From Lysobacter enzymogenes (GTDB lineage Bacteria; Pseudomonadota; Gammaproteobacteria; Xanthomonadales; Xanthomonadaceae), in assembly GCF_900106525.1 (NCBI RefSeq), contig NZ_FNOG01000010.1:167164-231163 (forward strand): DNA of 64,000 bases. Reading direction: 5' to 3'. The notes below the pieces were generated by a model. It ran no database searches. It was not told the origin of the DNA and saw only the letters and a list, made by a program, of their open reading frames with translations. Made by a program: the position numbers and the translations under genes. Below are positions 9,426 through 18,138 of this stretch, piece after piece. Position 1 is the stretch's first letter, and each line of letters opens with the position of its first letter.

Positions 9426-9923
9426 TCACAACATCCGATGCATCACGTAGATATCCACCAAACCCAGCGTCGGATGCCGGAACGCCTCCGGCACGCGGCC
9501 GACGATGGCGAAGCCGTGCTTGTTCCACAGGTGCACCGCGGCGGTGTTGGTGCTGACCACGTAGTTGAACTGCATCGCCAGGAACCCGGCCTTGCGCGCC
9601 TGCCCCAGCGAGTGTTCGCACAGCGCCGTGCCCACGCCCTGGCCCCAGGCGCTCTCGGCGACCATGTAGCTGGCGTTGGCGACGTGGTCGCCGCGGCCGC
9701 GCTGGTTGGGGCCGAGCTTGTAGCAGCCCAGGACTTCGCCGCCGTCGGCTTCGGCCAGGAACATGCGGTAGGGCGGGCTGGTCCACATCGCGCGCGCGCC
9801 GTCCAGGCTCAGGTCGGCGGCGTAGTTGTAGCTTTCCCCGCGCGCGAGCACTTCGCGGAAGATCGGCCAGGCCCGTTCGAACTCTTCGGGTCCGATTTCG
9901 CGGATGCTGAAGTCGCGGTCCAT
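9426..9923 (-). CDS. GNAT-family N-acetyltransferase
   Basis: 165 residues starting at MDRDFSIREIGPEEFERAW. Acetyl-CoA-binding motif A is visible as VAESAWGQGVGTALCEHSLG (Q/RxxGxG/A type), followed by motif B with TNTAAVHLWNKHGFAIVGR. The gene lies 22 bases downstream of miaB on the same strand and is probably co-transcribed with it. The acyl acceptor is unknown; the family includes protein, antibiotic and small-molecule acetyltransferases. Confidence 0.88.
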   Translation of the reverse strand: MDRDFSIREIGPEEFERAWPIFREVLARGESYNYAADLSLDGARAMWTSPPYRMFLAEADGGEVLGCYKLGPNQRGRGDHVANASYMVAESAWGQGVGTALCEHSLGQARKAGFLAMQFNYVVSTNTAAVHLWNKHGFAIVGRVPEAFRHPTLGLVDIYVMHRML

Positions 9924-9945
9924 GCGGGGTGCGGGCTCCGGCCGC

Positions 9946-11370
9946 TCAGGCGGCGGCTTGGTCGTCGTCGCCCAACTGTACCCGCCCGCGCAGCGAATTG
10001 GACAGCGCTTCGGTGATGACCACATCGACGAAGCGGCCGACCAGCCGCGCCGGCGCCGGGAAGTTCACCGAGCGCATGTTCTCGGTCTTGCCGGTGAGCT
10101 CGTTGGGGTTCTTGCGCGAGGGGCCTTCCACCAGCACCCGCTGCACGCTGCCGACCATGCTCTGCGAGATCTTCGCCGCATTGGCGTTGATCAAAGCCTG
10201 CAGGCGCGACAGGCGCGCGTGCTTTTCCTCGCTGGTGACGGTGTCTTCCAGGTCGGCGGCGGGCGTGCCGGGGCGGCGCGAATAGATGAAGGAGAACGAC
10301 TGGTCGAAGCCGACGTCCTCGATCAGCTTCATGGTCTTGTCGAAATCGGCCTCGGTCTCGCCGGGGAAGCCGACGATGAAGTCCGAGGAGATCGAGATGT
10401 CCGGACGCACCGCGCGCAGCTTGCGGATCTTCTGCTTGAACTCCAGCGCGGTGTAGCCGCGCTTCATCGCCGAGAGGATGCGGTCGCTGCCGGCCTGCAC
10501 CGGCAGGTGCAGGTAGTTGGCCAACTGCGGGACATCGCGATAGGCCTCGACCAGCGAGTCGCTGAATTCGAGCGGATGCGAGGTGGTGAAGCGGATGCGG
10601 TCGACGCCGTCGATTTCGGCGATGGTGCGGATCAACAGGCCCAGATCGGCGACTTCGCCCGCGGCGGCGCCGTCTTCGCTGGCCATCGGGCCGCGATAGG
10701 CGTTGACGTTCTGGCCGAGCAGATTGATCTCGCGCACGCCCTGTCCGGCCAGTTGCGCGACTTCCACCAGCACGTCCTCGAACGGCCGGCTGACTTCCTC
10801 GCCGCGGGTGTAGGGCACCACGCAGAACGAGCAGTACTTCGAGCAGCCTTCCATGATCGAGACGAACGCGCTCGGGCCTTCTGCGCGCGGCTCGGGCAGG
10901 CGGTCGAACTTCTCGATCTCGGGGAAGCTGATGTCGACCTGCGGCAGCCCGGTCTCGCGCTTGGCGCGGATCAGCTCGGGCAGGCGGTGCAGGGTCTGCG
11001 GGCCGAACACCAGGTCCACGTACGGGGCGCGCTTGACGATCGCGGCGCCTTCCTGCGAGGCGACGCAGCCGCCGACGCCGATGATGACCTGGCGCTCGCC
11101 CTGCTTGTGCTGCTTCCAGCGGCCGAGCTGGCTGAACACCTTTTCCTGTGCTTTCTCGCGGATCGAGCAGGTGTTGATCAGGATGACGTCGGCCTCGGCG
11201 GCGTCGTGGGTCAGTTCGAGGCCGTCGCTGGCGGCGAGCACGTCGGCCATCTTGGCCGAGTCGTACTCGTTCATCTGGCAACCGTGGGTCTCGATGAAGA
11301 GCTTCTTGGCGCCCGGCTTGGACGGCGGGGCGACGCCCGGCAAGGCGGGCAGGGGGTGCAGGTCGGTCAT
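9946..11370 (-). CDS. miaB: tRNA-2-methylthio-N6-dimethylallyladenosine synthase
   Basis: 474 residues, normal length. Converts i6A37 to ms2i6A37 in tRNAs reading UNN codons, using radical SAM chemistry and two iron-sulfur clusters. The N-terminal UPF0004 domain carries the first cluster cysteines ([34 protein letters not shown]). The radical SAM motif is [19 protein letters not shown] (CxxxCxxC). A C-terminal TRAM domain ([20 protein letters not shown]) binds tRNA. First gene of a two-gene unit with the acetyltransferase. Confidence 0.97.
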   Translation of the reverse strand: MTDLHPLPALPGVAPPSKPGAKKLFIETHGCQMNEYDSAKMADVLAASDGLELTHDAAEADVILINTCSIREKAQEKVFSQLGRWKQHKQGERQVIIGVGGCVASQEGAAIVKRAPYVDLVFGPQTLHRLPELIRAKRETGLPQVDISFPEIEKFDRLPEPRAEGPSAFVSIMEGCSKYCSFCVVPYTRGEEVSRPFEDVLVEVAQLAGQGVREINLLGQNVNAYRGPMASEDGAAAGEVADLGLLIRTIAEIDGVDRIRFTTSHPLEFSDSLVEAYRDVPQLANYLHLPVQAGSDRILSAMKRGYTALEFKQKIRKLRAVRPDISISSDFIVGFPGETEADFDKTMKLIEDVGFDQSFSFIYSRRPGTPAADLEDTVTSEEKHARLSRLQALINANAAKISQSMVGSVQRVLVEGPSRKNPNELTGKTENMRSVNFPAPARLVGRFVDVVITEALSNSLRGRVQLGDDDQAAA

Positions 11371-11611
11371 GTGCGGGTCCGGGGAGGGCGGCGGTTATTC
11401 CGCGCCGGAGGAGTGGAACCGCGCATTATCCCCGGAACCGGCGGGGGAAACGAGCGCGGCCGCGGGCCGGGCGGGGAGCCGCGTCGCTGGCAGCCCCGCC
11501 GACCGCCCGATGCAGGGGGGGCGGGGCAGGCCTTGGCCCGAGCCGCGGCCTCGGTCACGTTTTGCGATCAACCACTTGGCAGTCCCGCCGCGGCAGGGGA
11601 CACTGCCGCCG

Positions 11612-12613
11612 ATGAGGGGGAGCTCGCTGCTGCTGGGGATAGTGGGGTTGCTGGCGTTCGCGCCGGCGGCGGCCGGCACGCTTTGGCGCTGCGACGGCCC
11701 CAACGGCGAGCGCAGCTACGTCAGCAAGAAGGTCAAGGGCGCGACCTGCACGGTCGTCAGCCAGTACACCAATAAGTCCAGCCGCGCGCGCGACCCGGTC
11801 CCGGTGTCCTACGCCCCGCCCAAGCCGGCGATGGGCGCGGTCAGCGCCGGCGGCGACGCCTCGATCCCGGCCTCGGCCCACAGCAACCCGCCGGCCACCT
11901 ACAGCGGCGCCGCCGCGGCGCTGGCCGCCGGCGGGCTCAATGCCGCGGCCGCGGCTCCGGCGGCTGCGGCCGCCCCGGTCCCGGCGCCCGCGCCGGTGGT
12001 CCCGGTGGCGCCGGCCCGGCCGCCGACCCGGCTGGTCCAGGGCGAGATCTATTCCTATGTCCAGGACGGGGTCCGGCACTACGTCAGCAAGCGGCCCAAG
12101 GGGCTGGCCAGCGCCACCCAGGTGCGCACCATCCGCTACAGCTTCATCGAGACCTGCTTCGCCTGCGCCGCCCAGCCGGGCGTCAACTTCGGCACCCTGC
12201 GGCTCAACACCGTGGCCTACGCCAGCGAGATCGCCGCGGCCGCGCGCCAGCACGGGGTCGAAGAGGCGATCGTGCGCGCGATCATCCACGCCGAATCGGC
12301 CTACAACCCCACCGCGCTGTCGCGGGTGGGCGCGCAGGGGCTGATGCAGCTGATGCCGGCGACCGCGCGCCGGTTCGGGGTCGGCAACGCCTTCGACGCC
12401 AGCCAGAACATCCAGGGTGGGGTGCAATACCTGGCCTGGCTGCTCAAGCGCTTCAACGGCGACCTGACCCTGGCCGCGGCCGGCTACAACGCCGGCGAGG
12501 GCGCTGTCGACAAGTACAAAGGCGTGCCGCCTTACGCCGAGACCCAGCGTTACGTGCAGCGCGTGGCGGTGCTGGCCCAGCGTTACCGCGCCGCGACCGT
12601 GGTGCAGCGCTGA
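11612..12613 (+). CDS. Lytic transglycosylase SLT-domain protein
   Basis: 333 residues. Signal peptide MRGSSLLLGIVGLLAFAPAA, then a short Cys-containing region (LWRCDGPNGERSYVSKKVKG) repeated later as IYSYVQDGVRHYVSKRPKG; both look like DUF4124-type modules. An Ala/Pro-rich linker (about 90-135) precedes the catalytic domain, which shows the goose-type lysozyme motif AIIHAESAYNPTALSRVGAQ with the catalytic Glu, then GLMQLMPATARRFGV and YNAGEGAVDKY. It cleaves peptidoglycan to 1,6-anhydromuropeptides in the periplasm. The ATG 11612 is chosen because the signal peptide begins there; the frame is open much further upstream. Confidence 0.92.
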   Translation: MRGSSLLLGIVGLLAFAPAAAGTLWRCDGPNGERSYVSKKVKGATCTVVSQYTNKSSRARDPVPVSYAPPKPAMGAVSAGGDASIPASAHSNPPATYSGAAAALAAGGLNAAAAAPAAAAAPVPAPAPVVPVAPARPPTRLVQGEIYSYVQDGVRHYVSKRPKGLASATQVRTIRYSFIETCFACAAQPGVNFGTLRLNTVAYASEIAAAARQHGVEEAIVRAIIHAESAYNPTALSRVGAQGLMQLMPATARRFGVGNAFDASQNIQGGVQYLAWLLKRFNGDLTLAAAGYNAGEGAVDKYKGVPPYAETQRYVQRVAVLAQRYRAATVVQR

Positions 12614-13035
12614 GCCCGTCGCCGGCGCGCGCCCGCGTGGGCCTGGCGCGCCGATCCGCCTGAACGCCCTTGTGCGAACCGACGCGAGCGGCAAGGCCGG
12701 CGCGCCGATCCGATCAGCCGCGGCGGCACCGCGCGCAAAGCCGCCGCCGCGCAACTGCGCCGCGAACGCCGCCGTCGGGCCCGCTCCGGCGCCGCGCCGC
12801 GCATCGGCGCGCGCGGCCAATGCCTTGCGAATCCGGGGCTTGTGCGCGCCGTCGCGTCCGGGCGAGACTCGTCGCGGTTTTGCAAGAGCGCGGATTGTCG
12901 CGCCCTTAACGGTTCCGCTACACTTCCCCGTCTTTTGAGCCGCCAGCCTTTCGCCAGTGGTTGAGTTTGGTTTCTAGCCATCGGTTTCAGGTTGTGCGGC
13001 GTTACCCTCGAATTGAAGCTTTCGCGGAGTGCCGG
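12614..13035 (+). promoter_or_regulatory. Gap before petA with candidate promoter
   Basis: No convincing gene lies in this 422-base stretch. A sigma-70-like promoter is visible at 12895-12924: TTGTCG, an 18-base spacer, then TACACT, about 110 bases before petA. It would drive petABC. The first 280 bases are very GC-rich with no recognisable feature. Confidence 0.5.
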
Positions 13036-13647
13036 ATGGCCAACCAAGGGGTCCACGATCCTATCAACACGGGCCGACGTCGGTTCCTCACCGCCACCAC
13101 CGCGGTGGTCGGGGCGGTCGGAGCCGGTTTTGCGGCAGTGCCTTTCATCAAGTCCTGGAACCCCAGCGCCCGCGCCAAGCTCGCCGGCGCGCCGGTGACG
13201 GCGGACATCACCGGGCTGGCCGAAGGCCAACGCCTGATTCTGGAGTGGCGCGGCCAGCCGATCTGGATCGTCAAGCGGTCCAAGGCCATCCTCGATGCGC
13301 TGCCGACCCTCGACGGCCATCTGCGCGATCCCAAGTCCGACAACAAGGACCAGCAGCCGGCCTACATCACCGGCGAGCTGCGCTCGATCAAGCCGGACAT
13401 CTCGGTCCTGGTCGGCCTGTGCACGCACCTGGGCTGCTCGCCGGAAATGAAGGCCGAGATCCGCCCCGAACCGTTCGATCCGGAATGGAAGGGCGGCTAT
13501 TTCTGCCCCTGCCACAAGTCGCGCTTCGACATGGCCGGCCGCGTGTTCCAGGGCGTGCCCGCGCCGATCAACCTGCTGGTGCCTCCGCACCACTACGAGA
13601 ACGACAACACGATCGTGATCGGCGTCGATCCGGCGAAGGGGGCATAA
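13036..13647 (+). CDS. petA: Ubiquinol-cytochrome c reductase Rieske iron-sulfur subunit
   Basis: 203 residues. Holds the 2Fe-2S cluster of the bc1 complex and passes electrons from ubiquinol to cytochrome c1. A Tat-type leader and anchor (GRRRFLTATTAVVGAVGAGF) is at about 16-36. Cluster-binding boxes are CTHLGC near 133 and CPCHKSRFD near 159. The start MANQGVHDP is chosen because the further upstream in-frame TTG has no clear ribosome binding site and the family begins like this. It is followed by petB after 3 bases. Confidence 0.96.
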   Translation: MANQGVHDPINTGRRRFLTATTAVVGAVGAGFAAVPFIKSWNPSARAKLAGAPVTADITGLAEGQRLILEWRGQPIWIVKRSKAILDALPTLDGHLRDPKSDNKDQQPAYITGELRSIKPDISVLVGLCTHLGCSPEMKAEIRPEPFDPEWKGGYFCPCHKSRFDMAGRVFQGVPAPINLLVPPHHYENDNTIVIGVDPAKGA

Positions 13648-13650
13648 GCC

Positions 13651-14910
13651 ATGGCCAATATCCTGACGCGTACCGCCAACAACGTGTTCGACTGGGTCAC
13701 CGCGCGCGCTCCCGGCATGATGCCGGCGTACCGCAAGCACATGACCGAGTACTACGCGCCGAAGAACTTCAACATCTGGTACTACTTCGGCTCGCTCGCG
13801 CTGCTGGTGCTGGTCAACCAGATCGTCACCGGCATCTTCCTGACGATGCACTTCAAGCCGTCCGCGGCCGAAGCGTTCTCGTCGGTCGAATACATCATGC
13901 GCGACGTGGAGTGGGGCTGGCTGATCCGCTACATGCACAGCACCGGCGCCTCGCTGTTCTTCATCGTGGTGTACCTGCACATGTTCCGCGGCCTGCTCTA
14001 CGGCTCGTACCAGAAGCCGCGCGAGCTGGTGTGGATCCTGGGCATGCTGATCTACCTGGTGCTGATGGCCGAAGCCTTCATGGGCTACGTGCTGCCGTGG
14101 GGCCAGATGTCGTTCTGGGGCGCCAAGGTCATCATCTCGCTGTTCGGCGCCATCCCGGTGATCGGCAACGGCCTGACCGAGTGGATCATGGGCGACTACC
14201 TGCCCGGCGACGCCACTCTCAACCGCTTCTTCGCCCTGCACGTGATCGCGCTGCCGCTGGTGCTGCTGCTGCTGGTCGTGCTGCACCTGGGCGCGCTGCA
14301 CGAGGTCGGTTCCAACAACCCCGACGGCGTCGACACCAAGCACGGCCCGAAGGGCAACCGCTGGGACGCGAACAAGCCGGTCGACACCATCCCGTTCCAT
14401 CCGTACTACACGGTCAAGGATCTGGTCGGCGTCGGTTTCTTCCTGATCCTGGCCGCCTTCATCATCTTCTTCGCTCCGGCGATGGGCGGCTGGTTCCTGG
14501 AGCACGACAACTTCACCGAGGCCAACCGCCTGGTGACGCCCGAGCACATCAAGCCGGTGTGGTACTACACCCCGTACTACGCGATGTTGCGCGTGATCCC
14601 GGACAAGCTCGGCGGCGTGATCGTGATGTTCGCGGCGATCGCGATCCTGTTCCTGGTGCCGTGGCTGGACCGCTGCAAGGTCAAGTCGGTGCGCTACCGC
14701 GGCTGGATCAGCAAGCTGATGCTGGCGGTGCTGGCGGTGTGCTTCGTCTGGCTGGGCAAGATCGGCGCCGGCCCCGGCACCGATCCGGTCGAGACCATCA
14801 TCGGCCGGGTGCTGACCTTCCTGTACTTCGTTTTCTTCATCACCATGCCGCTGTGGACCAAGCTCGACAAGACCAAGCCGGTGCCGGACAGGGTGACGAT
14901 GCATGACTAA
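13651..14910 (+). CDS. petB: Cytochrome b of the bc1 complex
   Basis: 419 residues. The membrane core of complex III with hemes bL and bH and both quinone sites. The heme ligands are in MHSTGASLFFIVVYLHMFRG and FFALHVIALPLVLLLLVVLH; the Qo-site PEWY equivalent is modified to the HPYYTVKD/KPVWYYTPYYA region, as in other proteobacteria. About eight membrane segments. It overlaps the annotated-looking ATG 14903 of the next frame but the real petC start is probably downstream (see petC). Confidence 0.96.
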   Translation: MANILTRTANNVFDWVTARAPGMMPAYRKHMTEYYAPKNFNIWYYFGSLALLVLVNQIVTGIFLTMHFKPSAAEAFSSVEYIMRDVEWGWLIRYMHSTGASLFFIVVYLHMFRGLLYGSYQKPRELVWILGMLIYLVLMAEAFMGYVLPWGQMSFWGAKVIISLFGAIPVIGNGLTEWIMGDYLPGDATLNRFFALHVIALPLVLLLLVVLHLGALHEVGSNNPDGVDTKHGPKGNRWDANKPVDTIPFHPYYTVKDLVGVGFFLILAAFIIFFAPAMGGWFLEHDNFTEANRLVTPEHIKPVWYYTPYYAMLRVIPDKLGGVIVMFAAIAILFLVPWLDRCKVKSVRYRGWISKLMLAVLAVCFVWLGKIGAGPGTDPVETIIGRVLTFLYFVFFITMPLWTKLDKTKPVPDRVTMHD

Positions 14911-14933
14911 TACGGTTACGCAGGTCCATCTGC

Positions 14934-14962
14934 AAAAGCCCGCACATCCATGTGCGGACTTT
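14934..14962. repeat. Hairpin repeat at the petB-petC junction
   Basis: An imperfect palindrome: AAAGCCCGCACAT, then CC, then ATGTGCGGACTTT, with a single C/A mismatch. A second copy with matching flanks is at 51881-51910, between rplT and the next gene. Here it lies between petB and the preferred petC start, so it is in the intercistronic RNA, where it could stabilise or attenuate the message. Confidence 0.85.
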
Positions 14963-14995
14963 CCAAAAAGCCAGCCTCTCCGGAAGACCCGCATC

Positions 14996-15730
14996 GTGAA
15001 GAAGCTCGCCACCTTCGTCGCCGGCCTGCTCATCTCGGCCACCGCCTACGCCTCCGGCGGCGGCGCGCTGTTGCAGTCGGGCACCGACCTGAACGATCGC
15101 GCCTCGCTGCAGCGCGGCGCCCAGCTGTACATGAACTACTGCTCGGGCTGCCACTCGCTCAAGTACCTGCGCTATTCGCGCATGGCCGAAGACCTGGGCC
15201 TGACCGAAGACGAGGTGATGAACAACCTCAACTTCACCGGCGCCAAGTACGGCGAGCAGATCCTGGTCAACCTGACCCCGGAACACGCCAACCAGTGGTT
15301 CGGCAAGATGCCGCCGGACCTGAGCCTGATCACCCGCGTGCGCGGCAGCGACTGGGTCTACACCTACCTCAACCAGTTCTATCTGGACGAGTCGCGGCCG
15401 CTGGGCTGGAACAACAAGCTGTTCCCGAACGCGTCCATGCCCAACCCGCTGTGGGAGCTGCAGGGCCTGCAGCACGCCGAGTACGGCGAGCCGGACAAGG
15501 CCACCGGCGATCGCCCGGTGCACGGCCTGAAGATCGAGCAGCGCGGCAAGCTCGACGAAGCCGGCTTCCGCACCGCCACCCGCGACATCACCGCTTTCCT
15601 CGAGTACGCCGGCGAACCGGCGGCGCTCAAGCGCCAGAGCCTCGGCGTTTGGGTGATCCTGTTCCTCGCCTTGTTCACCTTCCTCGCGTATTTGTTGAAG
15701 ACCGAGTACTGGCGCGACGTGGAACATTGA
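14996..15730 (+). CDS. petC: Cytochrome c1 of the bc1 complex
   Basis: 244 residues from GTG 14996. Covalent heme-binding motif CSGCHSLKY near residue 50, axial Met region in the second half, and one C-terminal anchor (LGVWVILFLALFTFLAYLL). The GTG start gives a clean signal peptide (VKKLATFVAGLLISATAYA); the upstream ATG 14903 would add 31 residues that are simply translation through the hairpin repeat. CGGAAG sits 9 bases before the GTG. Last gene of petABC, followed by a terminator. Confidence 0.93.
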   Translation: MKKLATFVAGLLISATAYASGGGALLQSGTDLNDRASLQRGAQLYMNYCSGCHSLKYLRYSRMAEDLGLTEDEVMNNLNFTGAKYGEQILVNLTPEHANQWFGKMPPDLSLITRVRGSDWVYTYLNQFYLDESRPLGWNNKLFPNASMPNPLWELQGLQHAEYGEPDKATGDRPVHGLKIEQRGKLDEAGFRTATRDITAFLEYAGEPAALKRQSLGVWVILFLALFTFLAYLLKTEYWRDVEH

Positions 15731-15742
15731 CGGAGTTCGCCT

Positions 15743-15773
15743 GGAAAACCCGCGCCATAAGCGCGGGTTTTCC
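15743..15773 (+). terminator. Terminator after petABC
   Basis: A perfect 13-base-pair stem (GGAAAACCCGCGC, loop CATAA, GCGCGGGTTTTCC) twelve bases after the petC stop. The A/T ends of the stem make it usable in either direction. Confidence 0.85.
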
Positions 15774-15901
15774 GTTAGGGTTGACGGTCTGGCGAGCCGA
15801 CAACCTGCGCAAAGCCGGTAACGGACTCGAGGCCGTGACGACCTTCCACGCAGGGTGGGGGGCGTCTTGCGACTGGCGGATTCCGGTCGCTGGAGAGGTC
15901 G

Positions 15902-16540
15902 ATGATGGCGGCTAGCCCCCGTATGCGTAATGCGTTGACTCTGTTCTCGTCCACCGACTGCGTGCTGTGCCATCGCGTGCGTCTGGTCCTGGCGGCCAAG
16001 GGCGTTACCTACGACTTGATCCCGGTCGATCCGCAGAACCCGCCGGAAGATCTGGTCGACCTCAACCCCTACCATTCGGTGCCGACCCTGGTCGAGCGCG
16101 ACTTGGTCCTGTATGCGGCCAGCGTGGTCAGCGAGTACCTCGACGAGCGCTACCCGCATCCGCCGCTGATGCCGGTCGACCCGCTCTCCCGCGCGCGCCT
16201 GCGCCTGGCGATGCTGCGCCTGGAGCACGACTGGGTGCCGCAGGTGCAGGCCATCCAGATGGGCAACAAGGTCCAGGCCGAGGCCGCGCGCAAGCGGCTC
16301 AAGGAACTGCTGACCGCCTCGGTGCCGCTGTTCAAGGCCAGCAAGTTCTTCCTGAACCCGGAAATGAGCCTGGCCGATTGCGCGATGGCGCCGATCATCT
16401 GGCGCCTGCCGTCGCTGGACGTGCCGCTGCCGAAGGACGCCAAGGCGATCGAGGACTACGGCAACCGGATCTTCCGCAACCCCGGCTTCACCCGCAGCCT
16501 GACCGACCAGGAGCGCAAGCTGCGCGACCTGCCGATGTGA
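15902..16540 (+). CDS. sspA: Stringent starvation protein A, GST-fold regulator
   Basis: 212 residues. N-terminal thioredoxin-like GST domain (LTLFSSTDCVLCHRVRLVLA), then the helical GST domain (about 95-205) with LADCAMAPIIWRL, a strongly conserved SspA segment. SspA binds RNA polymerase and affects stationary-phase and acid-stress transcription; it lacks GST activity in studied species. The second Met (15905) is an alternative start. sspB follows after 164 bases, the usual pairing, and petABC lies before it as in many gammaproteobacteria. Confidence 0.95.
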   Translation: MMAASPRMRNALTLFSSTDCVLCHRVRLVLAAKGVTYDLIPVDPQNPPEDLVDLNPYHSVPTLVERDLVLYAASVVSEYLDERYPHPPLMPVDPLSRARLRLAMLRLEHDWVPQVQAIQMGNKVQAEAARKRLKELLTASVPLFKASKFFLNPEMSLADCAMAPIIWRLPSLDVPLPKDAKAIEDYGNRIFRNPGFTRSLTDQERKLRDLPM

Positions 16541-16670
16541 GGCGCCGCCGCGGCGCGCGAACGCGCCGCGCGCGGGGTCAGGCCGGCCGCCGGGGCGCCG
16601 CGCGGGCCGGCGCGGCCGTGCCGCATGCGGCGCCTTCGCCGCTACCGCCCAACCGATGCGCCGCCGGCCC

Positions 16671-16698
16671 TTGGCCGGGCCGCGTCAGGCGTTAAACT
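16671..16698 (+). promoter_or_regulatory. Candidate promoter giving a leaderless sspB mRNA
   Basis: TTGGCC at 16671-16676, a 16-base spacer, then TAAACT at 16693-16698. Only six bases separate the -10 from the sspB ATG, so transcription would begin at or next to the start codon. No Shine-Dalgarno sequence is present between them. The same GTTAAACTGC string occurs before the TonB receptor (25185) and uvrB (39082). Confidence 0.5.
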
Positions 16699-16704
16699 GC
16701 GCGC

Positions 16705-17205
16705 ATGAGCGAAAGCAGCATCACGATGACCAGCCACCGCCCCTACCTGTTGCGGGCGCTGTACGAATGGATCGCCGACAACGGCATGACCCCGCACCTG
16801 CTGGTGGACGCCACGCGTCCGGCGGTGCAGGTGCCCGCGCACGCGGTCAAGGACGGCAAGATCGTGCTCAACGTCGCCGCGCGCGCCGTGTCGCACCTGG
16901 AGATGGGCAACGACTTCATCCGCTTCAGCGCGCGCTTCGGCGGCGTCAGCCATCCGGTCTCGGTGCCGGTGGGTGCGGTGTTGGCGATCTACGCGCGCGA
17001 AACCGGCCAGGGCATGGCCCTGCCGGAGGACGCGAACCTGGAGGACGCCGCGCTCGACGACGACGCCGAGACGCCGGAGGCGGCCTCGCCGCCGCAGCTC
17101 AGCGCGGTGCCCAGCGACCCCTCGCCGGAAGGCGACGACGATGGCGGTCCGCCCAGCCCGACCCCGACTCCGCGTCGCGGCGGGCACCTGCGCATCGTCA
17201 AATAA
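16705..17205 (+). CDS. sspB: ClpXP protease specificity-enhancing factor
   Basis: 166 residues. Adaptor that captures ssrA-tagged proteins and hands them to ClpXP. The folded substrate-binding domain spans about 8-115 (RPYLLRALYEWIADNGMTPH at the start). It is followed by an acidic, Pro-rich flexible linker and the C-terminal ClpX-docking tail RGGHLRIVK. Start 16705 is favoured by the promoter position; an internal ATG at 16726 is the alternative. Confidence 0.95.
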   Translation: MSESSITMTSHRPYLLRALYEWIADNGMTPHLLVDATRPAVQVPAHAVKDGKIVLNVAARAVSHLEMGNDFIRFSARFGGVSHPVSVPVGAVLAIYARETGQGMALPEDANLEDAALDDDAETPEAASPPQLSAVPSDPSPEGDDDGGPPSPTPTPRRGGHLRIVK

Positions 17206-17250
17206 GCCGCGCGGGCGCCGGCTCGCCGGCGCCTGTCGCGTCGCCCCAAG

Positions 17251-17739
17251 CGCACAACGTCGCCGCGCCCGCTCCCTGTAGGAGCGGCGCAAGCCGCGAC
17301 CGCGCCACCGCGAATGCGGCGAACGCTTCGCATCCCGTAGTCCCATCACCCGTCATTCCGGCGAAAGCCGGAACCCATTTCGATTTCGCCGTCGCAGGCC
17401 GCTCGCGTAGCTCAACGCACAACGTAGCCACGCCCGCTCCCTGTAGGAGCGGCGCAAGCCGCGACCGCGCCACCACGAGCGCGGCGAACGCCTCGCATCC
17501 CGTAATCCCATCACCCGTCATTCCAGCGAAAGCCGGAACCCATTTCGATTTTGCCGTTGCAGGCCGCGTACGTCGCGCAAGCTCAATGGCGAAATGGATT
17601 CCGGCTTTCGCCGGAACAACGGCAGTTGGGATGACGGAGATGCCGACGTGGCGGGCGGCGCATGTCGAATGCGCGCGTCGAGTTGGGCGCGCCGTAGTTG
17701 CGATGTCGCGGTCGCGGCTTGCGCCGCTCCTACAGGGGG
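17251..17739. repeat. Cluster of type A and type B interspersed repeats
   Basis: Two 165-base direct repeats (17251-17415 and 17416-about 17580), each made of a type A element (CTGTAGGAGCGGCGCAAGC...) followed by a type B element (TTCCGGCGAAAGCCGGAA core). Then come one inverted type B copy (about 17583-17615) and one inverted type A copy (17705-17739). The whole 557-base gap between sspB and the DUF3301 gene consists of these; no gene is present. The pattern suggests block duplication of a repeat pair. Confidence 0.9.
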
Positions 17740-17762
17740 CTATCGCGGCAGCGCGGTGCCGC

Positions 17763-18086
17763 TCAGTGCAGTTGCGCCGGCGCGCGCGTCACCGGGCCGC
17801 TGAAGGCCACCAGTTTGTCGCCGCGCAGGACCAGCCGGCCGACGTGGCGGTCTTCGCCGTCGATGGAGTAGTCGAAGCGGAAGGTGCGCTCGAAACCGAG
17901 CCAGCCGCTCTCGCGGCGGATCACCCGCAGGCCGATCGCGTGCACGCTCTGGTCGAGCCATTGCACCCCGGCCGCGCGGCAGGCGTCGCGGCCGACCACT
18001 TCGGCGCGTTCGGCGGCGGCGCGGCCGGCGCTCCAGAACGAGAACGCGGCGGCGCCGAAGATCATCAGCAGGATCAAGGTAGGCAT
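17763..18086 (-). CDS. DUF3301 family membrane-anchored protein
   Basis: 107 residues with an N-terminal membrane anchor (MPTLILLMIFGAAAFSFW) and a soluble domain with the family markers GRDACRAAGVQWLDQSVHAI, then RRESGWLGFERTFRFDYSID and GRLVLRGDKLVAF. DUF3301 is widespread in gammaproteobacteria without a known function. It lies downstream of nadC on the same strand, after 52 bases. Confidence 0.85.
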   Translation of the reverse strand: MPTLILLMIFGAAAFSFWSAGRAAAERAEVVGRDACRAAGVQWLDQSVHAIGLRVIRRESGWLGFERTFRFDYSIDGEDRHVGRLVLRGDKLVAFSGPVTRAPAQLH

Positions 18087-18138
18087 GACGGTTTCTTGGC
18101 GGCGAAGGCGGCGCTACGCAAGGGGACGGCCCGCCGGA

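Noticed and set aside
14903..14995. ATG start for petC overlapping petB
   Set aside because: Would place 31 non-conserved residues before a complete signal peptide, encoded by an interspersed hairpin repeat.
12583..15042. 819-codon open frame antisense to petABC
   Set aside because: His/Asp/Gln-rich shadow of the membrane proteins; no motif.
17251..17580. Direct repeats that might be read as a CRISPR array
   Set aside because: Units are 165 bases, only two, with no unique spacers, and are composed of interspersed palindromes.
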